A stretch of DNA of 64,000 nt from Marinobacter sp. (GCA_022565395.1 JAIUMV010000010.1:62001-126000); one strand, 5' to 3'; counted from the stretch's first letter, positions 25,921 to 34,805 are shown. Notes: generated from the letters alone by a model not told the origin. Program-made: numbers and translations.

Positions 25921-26990
25921 TGGTCGGCAAGTTTTCCCCCTTGCATGATGGCCACCGCTGGCTACTGGACACTGCTCAGGAGGCTTGCGAACAACTGATC
26001 ATCATCAGCTATTCGCGGCCGGAATTTCCTGGATGCACCGCCGAGCTGCGCCAGCGCTGGCTCGCTGACGCCTATCCTGCTGCAGAGCGCTGTGTTGTCG
26101 ATGCCGCCACTTGGGCTCGGATCTGTCAGGGGCAGCCAGAGGCACCACGGATGCCAATGAATGATGCGCCTGACCAGGAACAGCGGGCGTTTTGCGCCTG
26201 GCTGCTGACCCGTTACCTGCGCCGTAGCGTAGATGCCGTGTTTACCAGCGAAGATTATGGCCCAGGGTTTGCCGACTACCTGAGCGCGTCCCAGGGCAGC
26301 CGGGTTATGCACGAGTGCCTGGGCCCTCAAAGGCGCCAGCTGCCCGTCAGCGGCAGTGACTTAAGGCAACAGTTGGCAGCAGGTGCGGCCTGCACCCATT
26401 TGAACAAGAGTATCGGCGACGACGTACAGTGCCAGCGCGTTGCACTGATAGGTGCTGAATCCAGTGGCAAGAGTACACTGGCAGCCTGGCTGGCAAAGCA
26501 ACTGGACCTGCCCCTGGTTGAGGAGTATGGCCGGGTCCGTTGGGTGCAGCGGGACGGGCAACTTGAACGGGAAGATCTGCTGGCCATTGCCCGGGTGCAG
26601 AGTGCGGCGGAGGATGAAGCTGTTAACCTCGCCCGACGGCGAGGCAAAAGCGCCGTCATATGCGACACCACGCCGCTGACCACCTTACTTTACTATCGTG
26701 CCATGTTTCCCAACGAACCTGTCCCCGATGAGCTGCTCGCCTGGGCCGAGCGCCCCTATCACCAATGGTGGTTCTGCCACGCCGACTTCCCTCTGGTACA
26801 GGACGGCACCCGTCAGGACGAAACCTTTCGGCAGGCCCAGCAGCAACACTATCTGACGGAAACAAGGGCGCGCGGACTAACGCTGAAACACCTCCACGGC
26901 CCCCTGTTAGCCCGCCAGCAACGCCTGATGACGGATTTCGCGCCGCTGGCCAAGACCCGCCAGCATCACCCCATGGTGGATGCCCGGTAA
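25893..26990 (+). CDS. nadR: NadR-like NMN adenylyltransferase / nicotinamide riboside kinase
   Basis: 365 residues from ATG 25893; the frame opens at 25869. The N-terminal nucleotidyltransferase domain has G-K-F-S-P-L-H-D-G-H with the HxGH-type active site at 18-21. The C-terminal kinase domain has a P-loop G-A-E-S-S-G-K-S-T (187-195) followed by E-E-Y-G-R. The N-terminal helix-turn-helix repressor domain of enteric NadR is absent, so this is a bifunctional salvage enzyme and not a repressor. Nicotinamide riboside from PnuC is phosphorylated to NMN and adenylated to NAD+. The last 25 bp overlap the end of the convergent GNAT gene. Confidence 0.88.
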   Translation: MSKRYRAGLVVGKFSPLHDGHRWLLDTAQEACEQLIIISYSRPEFPGCTAELRQRWLADAYPAAERCVVDAATWARICQGQPEAPRMPMNDAPDQEQRAFCAWLLTRYLRRSVDAVFTSEDYGPGFADYLSASQGSRVMHECLGPQRRQLPVSGSDLRQQLAAGAACTHLNKSIGDDVQCQRVALIGAESSGKSTLAAWLAKQLDLPLVEEYGRVRWVQRDGQLEREDLLAIARVQSAAEDEAVNLARRRGKSAVICDTTPLTTLLYYRAMFPNEPVPDELLAWAERPYHQWWFCHADFPLVQDGTRQDETFRQAQQQHYLTETRARGLTLKHLHGPLLARQQRLMTDFAPLAKTRQHHPMVDAR

Positions 26991-28126
26991 GGCAAGGCGG
27001 CCAGGGCCGCCTCCCGGTAGGCCATAACCTGTGCAGCTTCCTCTGCTGCAAAGCGCGCCACCGCTGGCTGAAAGCCGGGGTTTGCCACCCAGTGCCAGGA
27101 GGCCGTGAGCATGGGCTCAAACCCCCGAATTAATTTGTGCTCGCCCTGCGCGCCTGCATCGAAGCGCTTCAGGCCCAGCCGAATGGCCAGGTCGATGCCC
27201 TGGTAATAGCAGGTTTCGAAATGGAGTTTGTCATAGTGTTGCAAACATCCCCAATAACGACCATAGAGCGTGTCGCCACCCACCAGAAACAAGGCACCAG
27301 CCACCACAGTGCCATTATGCTCGGCAAACAGCAGGTAAGTGCGGTCTGCCATCGTCTGCCTGAGCAAATGGTAGAACTGACGATTCAGATAGGGCTGCTG
27401 GCCACGTTTCAGATAGGTGGCCTGGTAGAACGCGTAAAACTGATCCATCGCCTGGGCAGTAAGCTCCGCGCCGGTCAGCCAGCGAAAGCCTATGCCCTGC
27501 GCATCAATAACCGCCCGCTCCTTACGCAAAGACTTACGCTTGCGGGAAGTCAGCAGAGCCAGAAAGTCCTCAAAGCTGCCGTAGTCACGGTTAAACCAAT
27601 GGAACTGACAGCCTTTTCGCTCTATGCGTCCAGGCTGCGCCAGTAGCGCCTGATCCTGAGCATTGGGAAACAGCAAGTGCCAGGAGTGCAGCCCCTCATC
27701 GCCTGCGTACTGATCCAGCGCCCGGTGCAAGTGGCTGCCCGAAAGGCGATGGCGCGCAGCATCCGGTACAAGGATCCGCGGCCCCTGCACCGGTGAGAAA
27801 GGAACAGCCATGAGCAACTTCGGGTAATAAGGCTGACCGTGCCGCTGCCAGGCATCCGCCCAGGCCCAGTCAAAAACATATTCCCCCATGGAGTGGCTTT
27901 TCCGGTAGGCCGGAATCGCACCAATACACTGGGTATCCGAGTAAATCAGCAAGTGGTTGGGTTGCCAGCCGGTCTCGGTGCTGACACAGCCGCTACCTTC
28001 AAGCGCCGCCAGAAAGCCATACTGGACAAAGGGGCTATCGCGCCCCGCCCAGGTATTCCAGACGGGCTCATCCACCTCAGTTATGGACGTCAGGGCCTTT
28101 AGTCTGATTGCTCCCGTGGTACTCAT
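26966..28126 (-). CDS. COG3146 (DUF482) GNAT-like acyltransferase
   Basis: 386 residues from ATG 28126; the frame continues upstream into the methyltransferase gene. The domain resembles a double GNAT/FemAB fold as in COG3146 proteins. There is an early S-P-F-V-Q-Y-G-F-L-A-A-L-E segment, P-V-Q-G-P-R-I-L-V, and a late Y-G-R-Y-W-G-C with F-E-T-C-Y-Y-Q-G-I-D-L-A, the family's best-conserved motif. The substrate is unknown; peptidoglycan or lipid aminoacylation is suggested for relatives, not shown here. It ends the three-gene operon, 16 bp after the methyltransferase, and its tail overlaps the NadR-like gene from the other strand. Confidence 0.8.
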   Translation of the reverse strand: MSTTGAIRLKALTSITEVDEPVWNTWAGRDSPFVQYGFLAALEGSGCVSTETGWQPNHLLIYSDTQCIGAIPAYRKSHSMGEYVFDWAWADAWQRHGQPYYPKLLMAVPFSPVQGPRILVPDAARHRLSGSHLHRALDQYAGDEGLHSWHLLFPNAQDQALLAQPGRIERKGCQFHWFNRDYGSFEDFLALLTSRKRKSLRKERAVIDAQGIGFRWLTGAELTAQAMDQFYAFYQATYLKRGQQPYLNRQFYHLLRQTMADRTYLLFAEHNGTVVAGALFLVGGDTLYGRYWGCLQHYDKLHFETCYYQGIDLAIRLGLKRFDAGAQGEHKLIRGFEPMLTASWHWVANPGFQPAVARFAAEEAAQVMAYREAALAALPYRASTMG

Positions 28127-28142
28127 CTCCGACACCCTGCCC

Positions 28143-28964
28143 TTAAGCCTCAACCCGGACGGCATGCACAAGCCCGTAGCGCAGCAACGGACGCTGGGAG
28201 AGATAACGGCACCAACGCGCTGTGGCCAGCACCTTGAGCCAGGACAGGGACGTCCGTTGGCGCCAGTCCAGCATGTCATGACGCTGGCTGACCCAGTCAC
28301 TGAAGCCTTTAAATACCGCGTGTTCCAGGTACTGTACGGACATTACCTCCAGCCCACGCGCAGCCAGGGTTTGCCTCAGATCCGCTTCAGTCACCAAGCT
28401 GGCGTCAGGAATTCCAGCCATGCGTCTTAACTGTTGGTGCCAGAAGGGCTCTGCACTGTGAGCCTTGAGCAACGTGGAAAATGCAGCAGCACCACCCGGC
28501 GCCAGCGCCTGCGTCAGGGTATCGGCAAAGTCTGCGACTGAGGGCGCATGGTAGGCTGCGTCGACACAGATAACCGCATCAAACCACCCTTGCCACGGGG
28601 GCGTTCCCTTGCAAAGCGCAAAAGACCGCTGGCTTACTCGCGCTGCAGGCACCCCCTGCCGGTTCACCAGGTGATCCACACACTGCTGGCGTAACTCCAG
28701 AGCATGATAATCGGTAATGCCAAAAGCCCGTTGCCAAAGCTCAAGTCCGGCGCCATAACCGCAGGCCAGCTCCAGTAAGCGCTGTTGAGATTGCAGTGAC
28801 AACACGTCGGCATGGAGGAGCGCCAGTTGCTGGCATGCGGATGCATAGCAGGATGCACCCGGCCAATAGCCAAGATTGTTCCACCGCCAGTCCGCGCCGG
28901 GTCCTGCCAGGAGCTGCCCGGGGATGTCAAAGGGTGACACCTGCTGCGTATCAGTGAACGCCAT
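28143..28964 (-). CDS. Class I SAM-dependent methyltransferase
   Basis: 273 residues from ATG 28964; ATG 28973 is an alternative. SAM-binding motif I is L-L-E-L-A-C-G-Y-G-A-G, followed by the acidic strand Y-H-A-L-E and a W-F-D-A-V-I-C-V-D motif with A-Y-H-A. The gene overlaps the end of the FAD oxidase gene by 14 bp, so the two are translationally coupled. This pairing of FAD-dependent oxidase and cyclopropane-synthase-like methyltransferase is common in fatty-acid-modifying clusters, so an acyl-lipid substrate is plausible; the sequence itself does not settle it. Confidence 0.8.
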   Translation of the reverse strand: MAFTDTQQVSPFDIPGQLLAGPGADWRWNNLGYWPGASCYASACQQLALLHADVLSLQSQQRLLELACGYGAGLELWQRAFGITDYHALELRQQCVDHLVNRQGVPAARVSQRSFALCKGTPPWQGWFDAVICVDAAYHAPSVADFADTLTQALAPGGAAAFSTLLKAHSAEPFWHQQLRRMAGIPDASLVTEADLRQTLAARGLEVMSVQYLEHAVFKGFSDWVSQRHDMLDWRQRTSLSWLKVLATARWCRYLSQRPLLRYGLVHAVRVEA

Positions 28965-30189
28965 GCAGGGCATCAACCGCAACACGTGCTGAACGCACGG
29001 CAGACTCCAGCAAAGGCACCCCTTGATAGGCCCAGGCCCCGCAATAAAACAGCCTTCGCCCGGTTTGAGCGTGCCACTGGTTCAACTGCGCATGCACGTC
29101 ATTCGTACCCTCGTGGACAACGGCACGCTGTAGTGGTACCCGTGCAACAATACTCCCGGGCGCCGGTTCGAACTGGGGGTTCCAGGTCTGGAACACGTCC
29201 GTTTTACCCTGCAGACTGGGTTCAACGGCATTTACCCAAACGGTAAACATGGGTTGAGACAGTTGCCGGTCCATCTGGAAGCTTAACGCCGTCCAGTCAC
29301 GTCGGTATCGTGGCATGAATCGCGCGTCCTTGTGCACCACCAGCTCACCGTCATCAAACCTGATAGCCGCCAGCACCGCCCGTTCGTCACCAAACTGACT
29401 GTTATCCAGAAACCCCAACTGGTTAGCCTGGGTCGCGACGATAACGGCATCATATACACCGCCCTCGCCTCTGGCGTTGAACACCTCAACGCCATCGTTA
29501 ACCTCAACGACGCGGGTGACAGGGCTACCACTCAAGGTATCAAGCCCTTCCGTCAGACCATTGACCAGCGCGGAGGTGCCGCCTTTGAGACGCACCAGTT
29601 GGCCGTTGTGAAGTATGGTGTCCAGCAACGACAGCAACTGGCGGGCTGGCCAGGCGAGTAGATGTTGTTCGCCGCAGGTGCAGATAGTGGTCAGGAGTGG
29701 CAGCACAAGTCCCCGCCAGAACAGCGGATCAAAATCAGACTGCTGCAGAAAGTCTGCCAGCGTCAGGTTTTCCGGGTAGCGACTCCAGTTGCCCAGCGCC
29801 TGATGCAGTTTGAAGAGACCAACAGCCATTTTGAGCGCCTGAGGGTCCAGGTATCGCCATGACCCCACAAACGGCCAGCCCGTAATGGGCAACCGGCCGC
29901 TGCGAAACCAGGTGGAACCATCGGCCCAACTGCAGGCAGTAAAGGTATCCACATTAAAGGTGGCAACCCCTACTTCCTCCGCCAGGGACAGCACACTGGC
30001 CCAGGCGGAGGGATTCATAACCCGTAACGGCACATCCACCAGGCCGCCTTCCACCCTGAGGGTGTGAGCATCCATGCCGTGGCGGGCGTGGGCCTCGAAC
30101 ACAGTGACTCTGTCGCCCCGTTGCCGACAGCCATGGGCAGCGGTTAATCCAGCCATGCCGCTACCAATGACAGCTACAGAACGTGACAT
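28951..30189 (-). CDS. FAD/NAD(P)-binding amine-oxidase-like protein
   Basis: 412 residues. The Rossmann motif G-S-G-M-A-G-L-T-A-A lies at the N-terminus, then V-F-E-A-H, and the C-terminal FAD-contact region has F-Y-C-G-A-W-A-Y-Q-G and L-L-E-S-A-V-R-S-A. Architecture and length fit COG2907-type amine-oxidase-related flavoproteins, often next to cyclopropane-fatty-acid synthase-like genes. A role in oxidising or desaturating an acyl chain that the neighbouring methyltransferase then acts on is inference. It is the first gene of the operon. The 30-bp gap to the NfeD gene holds no obvious terminator. Confidence 0.82.
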   Translation of the reverse strand: MSRSVAVIGSGMAGLTAAHGCRQRGDRVTVFEAHARHGMDAHTLRVEGGLVDVPLRVMNPSAWASVLSLAEEVGVATFNVDTFTACSWADGSTWFRSGRLPITGWPFVGSWRYLDPQALKMAVGLFKLHQALGNWSRYPENLTLADFLQQSDFDPLFWRGLVLPLLTTICTCGEQHLLAWPARQLLSLLDTILHNGQLVRLKGGTSALVNGLTEGLDTLSGSPVTRVVEVNDGVEVFNARGEGGVYDAVIVATQANQLGFLDNSQFGDERAVLAAIRFDDGELVVHKDARFMPRYRRDWTALSFQMDRQLSQPMFTVWVNAVEPSLQGKTDVFQTWNPQFEPAPGSIVARVPLQRAVVHEGTNDVHAQLNQWHAQTGRRLFYCGAWAYQGVPLLESAVRSARVAVDALHGVH

Positions 30190-30219
30190 CAGAAGTTCCC
30201 CCAGTTTGTCGGCGCGCCC

Positions 30220-30666
30220 CTACTCAAGGGGTTTCAGTACCGCACGATTATTTTCAAAACCTTCAACCCTGACCCGTTGGCCTTCCCGGCGCAGCGGCTC
30301 GGCGATAACCTCAAGGTTAGCGGGCTGCCAGTAGGTGCCGTTGGCCAGCACCGTGAAACGACCATTGGCATTCAATGCCAGTTCGCCGTCCACGCTGCCC
30401 TGAAAGGTGGTCAGCGTAGATGGCTGGTTCGGCAGCCGGCTTCTGAAGCGCTTGCGAAACAGTGCCAGATACATCGCTCCCAGGCCCACAGACAGAGCCA
30501 GCTGAACACCGATGTTCAGCTCAGGCACCAACAGCCCAAGAAACGCAACGGTGATAAAACCAAGTCCAAACCAAAGCAGAATAAACAAGGTCGCGAACAG
30601 CTCGGCCATCACCAGCAACAGGCCGATAACCAGCATGACCCATGTCGGTATACTCATGTCGAACAT
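30220..30666 (-). CDS. ybbK: NfeD-family membrane protein (YbbK-like)
   Basis: 148 residues from ATG 30666 with GGAGG seven bases upstream. Two to three membrane helices (about 8-75) are followed by a soluble OB-fold domain (about 80-148) containing G-S-V-D-G-E-L and G-Q-R-V-R-V-E-G, the NfeD C-terminal pattern. NfeD proteins partner with SPFH proteins in membrane microdomains. The SPFH gene lies immediately upstream (29-bp gap), matching the E. coli ybbK-qmcA pair. Confidence 0.85.
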   Translation of the reverse strand: MFDMSIPTWVMLVIGLLLVMAELFATLFILLWFGLGFITVAFLGLLVPELNIGVQLALSVGLGAMYLALFRKRFRSRLPNQPSTLTTFQGSVDGELALNANGRFTVLANGTYWQPANLEVIAEPLRREGQRVRVEGFENNRAVLKPLE

Positions 30667-30695
30667 ACCTAAGCCTCCTGATACGGATTGCTGAA

Positions 30696-31601
30696 TTAGC
30701 TGGATTTCTTGACCAGATCCTGCAATGCCGTCAAACCACCAATCAGCTGGGTAGCCTCGTAAGGCACCACCACTTTATTCTGAGAATCGCTGGCGGCAAT
30801 ACCTTCCCAGGCCTTGATGCGATCTTTTGCCAACAGGAACTCAGCGGCATCAGGATTGTTGGCCATGGAATCACTGATTACCCGGATGGCTTCAGCCTGA
30901 CCATTCGCCAGTTCAATCTGTTCATTTTTGAGTGCGATGGCGGTACGCTCGATGGCCTCAGCTTCAAGAAACGCTTTCTGACGGTCACCTTCAGCGCGGG
31001 CAATGGTGGCGTTCTTGTCGGCGGTTGCGCGAGTCTCCGTGGCACGACGCTCACGGGCAGCCTGCAGCTGCAGTTCCATCGCACTTTGCACCGCCTGGGG
31101 CACGGAAATATCAGAAATCTCTACCCGCGTTACCTTGGCACCCCAGCCACCAGAAGCATTATCCAGTGCTGTCAGGAGCGCAGCATTCATCTCATCACGA
31201 CTTGACAGAGTCTGATCTAGATCCATTTTACCAATTTCAGAGCGCAGCGTGGTCTGGGCCAGCTGGGCCAGCGCATGCTTGAGATCAAGAATTTCATAGG
31301 TGGCTTTCTGGGCGTCGTTCACCCGCAGGAACACCAGACCATCGATGGTGATGGACACGTTGTCCATGGTGATCACATTCTGCGGCGGAATATCAATCAC
31401 CTGCTCCTGAGTGCCGAAAGCTGAGCGTTTGGCGTCAATAAAGGGAATGATAAAGTTAAGACCCGCGTCCAGCGTGCGATGAAAACGCCCGAGGCGTTCG
31501 ATAACCTGAACCTCGGCCTGGGGTACGATGCGGACCCCCTTAAACAGCGTGAACACAATCAATACGGCGAACACGCCAAACACAATCATGGTGGGTTCCA
31601 T
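30696..31601 (-). CDS. qmcA: SPFH/stomatin-prohibitin family protein, QmcA-like
   Basis: 301 residues from ATG 31601 with AGGAG ten bases upstream; the open frame begins at 31643. One N-terminal membrane helix (about 4-22) is followed by the band-7/SPFH domain (E-R-L-G-R-F-H-R-T-L, then I-D-I-P-P-Q). A long Ala/Glu coiled coil (about 185-240) follows. QmcA is a cytoplasmic-face scaffold of membrane microdomains that oligomerises and is thought to affect protease FtsH and membrane order. Length matches E. coli QmcA (305). Confidence 0.88.
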   Translation of the reverse strand: MEPTMIVFGVFAVLIVFTLFKGVRIVPQAEVQVIERLGRFHRTLDAGLNFIIPFIDAKRSAFGTQEQVIDIPPQNVITMDNVSITIDGLVFLRVNDAQKATYEILDLKHALAQLAQTTLRSEIGKMDLDQTLSSRDEMNAALLTALDNASGGWGAKVTRVEISDISVPQAVQSAMELQLQAARERRATETRATADKNATIARAEGDRQKAFLEAEAIERTAIALKNEQIELANGQAEAIRVISDSMANNPDAAEFLLAKDRIKAWEGIAASDSQNKVVVPYEATQLIGGLTALQDLVKKSS

Positions 31602-31771
31602 ATCACTAAAACTCCTGATAAATTTTTGATGTTTTACCGCCAACCTGTTGCTAATAAAACATTAATCGTAAAAAAAGTAATACCGTAACAGGCTAACGAT
31701 GGGCGGGTATTGTGCCCCATCACCATGCAGAAAACACCCTTTTCGCCGTGCATCATCTGAGCAGCAACACC

Positions 31772-32632
31772 TTAATAAGGTGCAAGCCGACGAGACTCTG
31801 CCAGGATCCACGAGAATCCCAACCCACCAACCACCGCATGGCGTCGTTCCACCAGCGCACTGTCGCGAAACACAGCGCCGCTGAAGTCATCAACACTGAC
31901 GTACAAACCAACCCACACTTGTTTGAACCTGCGCGCGGTAGCAAAGCTGGTGCGAAACCCACTGTAGCCGCTGGGCGCCTCAAAAGCCGGGCGTTCCGGC
32001 AGAACATCCTGCTCCGCCACACGGTAAAAATAGTTGTGCAGTTGCCGGTCCGAAAACACCGGCCCTAACGCCAGCGTACGGTGCCACTGACCACTGCGAC
32101 CAGCCTGACGATCCTCCAGATAGAGGTCGGGCGCCAGACGCCAGCCCTGACTGGCGGTTTGCAAGCCGCTGGCCACAGACACCGCCGCGCGCACGGGCAG
32201 GCGAATCTGCACGGAGCGGTCGTAGTGAGCCGACCGCCACACCATCACATTCAAAGAGGGGCCAAATTCAATCAACGGGTTGAGCTTTGCCATACCTGCA
32301 CGAAGGTTGCTATCGCTGTTGACCGGTAAGGTGGCATCAAAACTGAAGTCGAGCTCTACCCTGTCGGACCGATACAACAACCCTCTCAGGCCGTCCCGAT
32401 CCAGTTCCAGATATTCACCCCGATACACCCAATAGGGAATGGGCAGCGCCAGCGTGCGGTATTCCGCTGATCCCGGGTAGTGAGGATAGGCTGCACCGCC
32501 GAAACCCAGACCGGCTTCCCAAAGGGGCTGTTGGCCGGCCGCCCTGACTTGCGCGGTCGCGCCGGTGATCAATATGACGAGCAACATTTGCCAAAAGGCT
32601 GGCCAGCCCTGTACTAGAAATCGTTTTCTCAT
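31772..32632 (-). CDS. MipA/OmpV-family outer membrane protein
   Basis: 286 residues from ATG 32632 (AGGA five bases upstream); the frame is open to 32692. A signal peptide runs to about residue 32 (A-Q-V-R-A-A). The mature part is strand-rich, starting W-E-A-G-L-G-F-G-G-A-A-Y-P-H-Y-P-G-S, the MipA/OmpV N-terminal motif, and ends in an aromatic-containing strand. These proteins are outer membrane beta barrels; MipA is an MltA-interacting scaffold in E. coli, while OmpV relatives have varied roles. The precise role here is unknown. Confidence 0.82.
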   Translation of the reverse strand: MRKRFLVQGWPAFWQMLLVILITGATAQVRAAGQQPLWEAGLGFGGAAYPHYPGSAEYRTLALPIPYWVYRGEYLELDRDGLRGLLYRSDRVELDFSFDATLPVNSDSNLRAGMAKLNPLIEFGPSLNVMVWRSAHYDRSVQIRLPVRAAVSVASGLQTASQGWRLAPDLYLEDRQAGRSGQWHRTLALGPVFSDRQLHNYFYRVAEQDVLPERPAFEAPSGYSGFRTSFATARRFKQVWVGLYVSVDDFSGAVFRDSALVERRHAVVGGLGFSWILAESRRLAPY

Positions 32633-32759
32633 GACGGTCCTACGGGCCCGGCCCTTAAAACGCCAGGCGCGTCCTGCTGTGGGTTGCGGCATCCCACAGG
32701 CAGGACTAGGTTAATAGATAGCGGGGCACACCTCTACCCACGCACACAGGAGTCACACC

Positions 32760-32975
32760 ATGTCCAACCATCACACCTACAAGAAAGTCGAACTGGTGGG
32801 GTCATCCACCACCGGGATTGAAGATGCCATCGACAACGCCCTCAGCGAAGCCAGCAAATCCATACGTCACATGGACTGGTTTGAAGTCACGGAAACCCGG
32901 GGCCATATCGTGGACGGCAAAGTAGCTCATTATCAGGTTACGTTGAAAATCGGCTTTCGTATTGAAAACAGCTAG
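32760..32975 (+). CDS. Dodecin, flavin-storage protein
   Basis: 71 residues, the standard dodecin length, with CAGGAG eight bases before ATG 32760. The family motifs are visible: Y-K-K-V-E-L-V-G-S-S, A-I-D-N-A-L-S-E-A-S and W-F-E-V-T-E-T-R-G. Dodecins assemble as dodecamers that bind riboflavin or FMN and CoA and buffer free flavin. The ETF genes and nitroreductase in this window are flavin users, but no regulatory link is visible. It is convergent with the GIY-YIG gene, one base apart. Confidence 0.93.
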   Translation: MSNHHTYKKVELVGSSTTGIEDAIDNALSEASKSIRHMDWFEVTETRGHIVDGKVAHYQVTLKIGFRIENS

Positions 32976-32976
32976 A

Positions 32977-33237
32977 TCAAACGGGCGCTTGGGCGATTAA
33001 CCGGTTTTTGGCACTTCGGTTCAGTCGCTTGATGGCAGCTTCCCGCCGGGTCGCCTGCACGCGGTCGGCGTGAGGCTCACTCCAGGCCAAAACAACAGGC
33101 CGCCGGGCACGGGTGTAGCGCGCACCGGTGCGATTGCACTCGTTGTGCTCCCGCAATCGACGTTCAATATCAGTGGTCACACCCGTATAGAGGGACTGAT
33201 CTGAACACCGCACCATATAAACATACCACTCAGACAC
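32977..33237 (-). CDS. GIY-YIG nuclease-superfamily protein
   Basis: 86 residues. W-Y-V-Y-M-V-R-C followed by S-L-Y-T-G-V-T-T-D and an R in E-R-R-L-R-E-H match the GIY-YIG domain of the UPF0213/YhbQ group, with a conserved E in R-R-E-A-A-I-K. Small single-domain GIY-YIG proteins are presumed DNA endonucleases; the E. coli relative YhbQ is implicated in DNA repair. There is no partner gene nearby. The 177-bp gap upstream to the next gene holds nothing I recognise. Confidence 0.85.
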   Translation of the reverse strand: MSEWYVYMVRCSDQSLYTGVTTDIERRLREHNECNRTGARYTRARRPVVLAWSEPHADRVQATRREAAIKRLNRSAKNRLIAQAPV

Positions 33238-33414
33238 CGACGATCTACCTCTCGCACCTTGTCGTGCCGTTATCTCCGTTACTAGCCGTTACTATAAGTA
33301 CAAATCAAGCGTGGCCGCGTGATTTCATCACTGCTAACCTTACATCGAGCATGGTATTGGCCCAGGCTCCGGATGCCGACTTGTCACTACCGAGGCTAGC
33401 CTCTCAGGATCACA

Positions 33415-34278
33415 ATGTTGAAACATAAAGCCACGTGTTGTTCCAGGCTGACGGTCTGGCTGGCAAGCCTGTCTCTTATGCTGATGGCCACCCTGTCCCA
33501 TGGGGACCCGCAAAACAAACTTACGCTTTACCTTGGTGGCAATAATGCCTCCGGTTACCTGGCGGATCTGTTACAGCAAGCGCTGCAGGCAACCGGTCAT
33601 GACGTTGAAATCGTCACTCGCGGCACTTTCCCTACCACCCGGCTGGAGCGCATGCTGAGCGAGGGCACCATCAGCGTCATGATGCTTGGTGAAACCAGCA
33701 TACGCAACCGCGAGTTTCTGCCGATACGCGTGGGCATGACGAACAATCTGGTGAACCACAGGATTCTCTTTGTGCCAAACGGACAGGAGGAGGCCTACAT
33801 CGGCATACGCACACTGACAGACCTGATCGAGCGCCAGAAGGTTGCGGGGGTTGGCTCATCCTGGCGAGATTACGGCATCTGGAATGCCAACGGCTTACCG
33901 GCCGTGGCCATCGATGGCGACTGGAAACGGGTCTACAAGATGGTGGCCAGCGGTAACAGGGGCATAGACTACCTGCCACGAGGCGCTCACGAAATCGCTA
34001 TGGAGTGGCCTCACCACCCTGAGCTAAGTGTGGAGCCCTCCCTAGTGCTGGTGTATGACCGGGACCACATTCTGTATGTCTCGCCCAACCACGCTGATCT
34101 GTATCCGGTACTGGCCGAAGCCCTCCTTCGAGCCGAACAATCCGGCCTGCTGGCAGCCGTCGCCCATACACACTTTCAGGCCGTGTTTGAGCCACCGATC
34201 AATCTTCACTCGCGCCACAGGATTCAACTCCAGCTGGATGAGGCGCCGGTTGCGTCCGAGCCCGTGGCAACCCGTTGA
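33415..34278 (+). CDS. Periplasmic solute-binding-like protein, unidentified ligand
   Basis: 287 residues from ATG 33415 (AGGA five bases upstream). A signal peptide (about 1-31) ends near S-H-G. The mature protein has a periplasmic binding-protein fold pattern similar to family-3 or transporter-type solute receptors: L-T-L-Y-L-G-G-N-N-A, E-G-T-I-S-V-M-M-L-G, and V-A-G-V-G-S-S-W-R-D-Y. No ABC permease is adjacent, so it may be an orphan receptor or a signalling sensor domain. No lipobox cysteine is seen at the cleavage site. Confidence 0.7.
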   Translation: MLKHKATCCSRLTVWLASLSLMLMATLSHGDPQNKLTLYLGGNNASGYLADLLQQALQATGHDVEIVTRGTFPTTRLERMLSEGTISVMMLGETSIRNREFLPIRVGMTNNLVNHRILFVPNGQEEAYIGIRTLTDLIERQKVAGVGSSWRDYGIWNANGLPAVAIDGDWKRVYKMVASGNRGIDYLPRGAHEIAMEWPHHPELSVEPSLVLVYDRDHILYVSPNHADLYPVLAEALLRAEQSGLLAAVAHTHFQAVFEPPINLHSRHRIQLQLDEAPVASEPVATR

Positions 34279-34369
34279 GAAACCGTTCAGGCGCGGTATA
34301 AATTTGTGTAAAACCGGCTTGTCGTATACAACTTAAGGAGCCATCGCCCATTCAGGAGATAGATACCCG

Positions 34370-34618
34370 ATGCCATTCTCACCTGATCATATTGCTGAAC
34401 TGAACTTACTGGCCCTGTTTCCAACCACCTCCATTCAGGAAGGCATTAAAGTTCATGCTCACAGCGCGCCGCTGGAAACCGTATCCGCCGCCGAGCGGCT
34501 GTATCAGAAAGGTCTGATTACCCAGAAAGACGGCGGCTACCTCACCAACCTTGGCTGTGAAACCGTTGAGCATACGCAAAAGCTGCTTTCTATCCTCGCG
34601 GCTGAAACCGCCCCATAG
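34370..34618 (+). CDS. TIGR02647-family small protein
   Basis: 82 residues from ATG 34370. It is acidic and helical, with the N-terminal M-P-F-S-P-D-H-I-A-E-L-N-L-L-A-L-F and a central V-S-A-A-E-R-L-Y-Q-K-G-L-I-T-Q-K-D-G-G-Y-L-T region that reads like a winged-helix recognition helix plus wing. This matches the TIGR02647 family of gammaproteobacteria, of unknown function. A DNA-binding role is suggested by the pattern only. Confidence 0.8.
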   Translation: MPFSPDHIAELNLLALFPTTSIQEGIKVHAHSAPLETVSAAERLYQKGLITQKDGGYLTNLGCETVEHTQKLLSILAAETAP

Positions 34619-34805
34619 CTGCCTGCACGCCATTGACCCAGGCCTTTGGCGTAGAGTCACTGGCCTTACTCTGTGACATAGTTCACATATTTGACGAAGC
34701 CCACCGGCTCCATTACCAACGCAATGACACCTCACGTTTGGTTATTCTGGCCAAGCCGTAACAGTCCGTTACATACCAGCACAAACAATAACAACAGAGG
34801 TCGTC

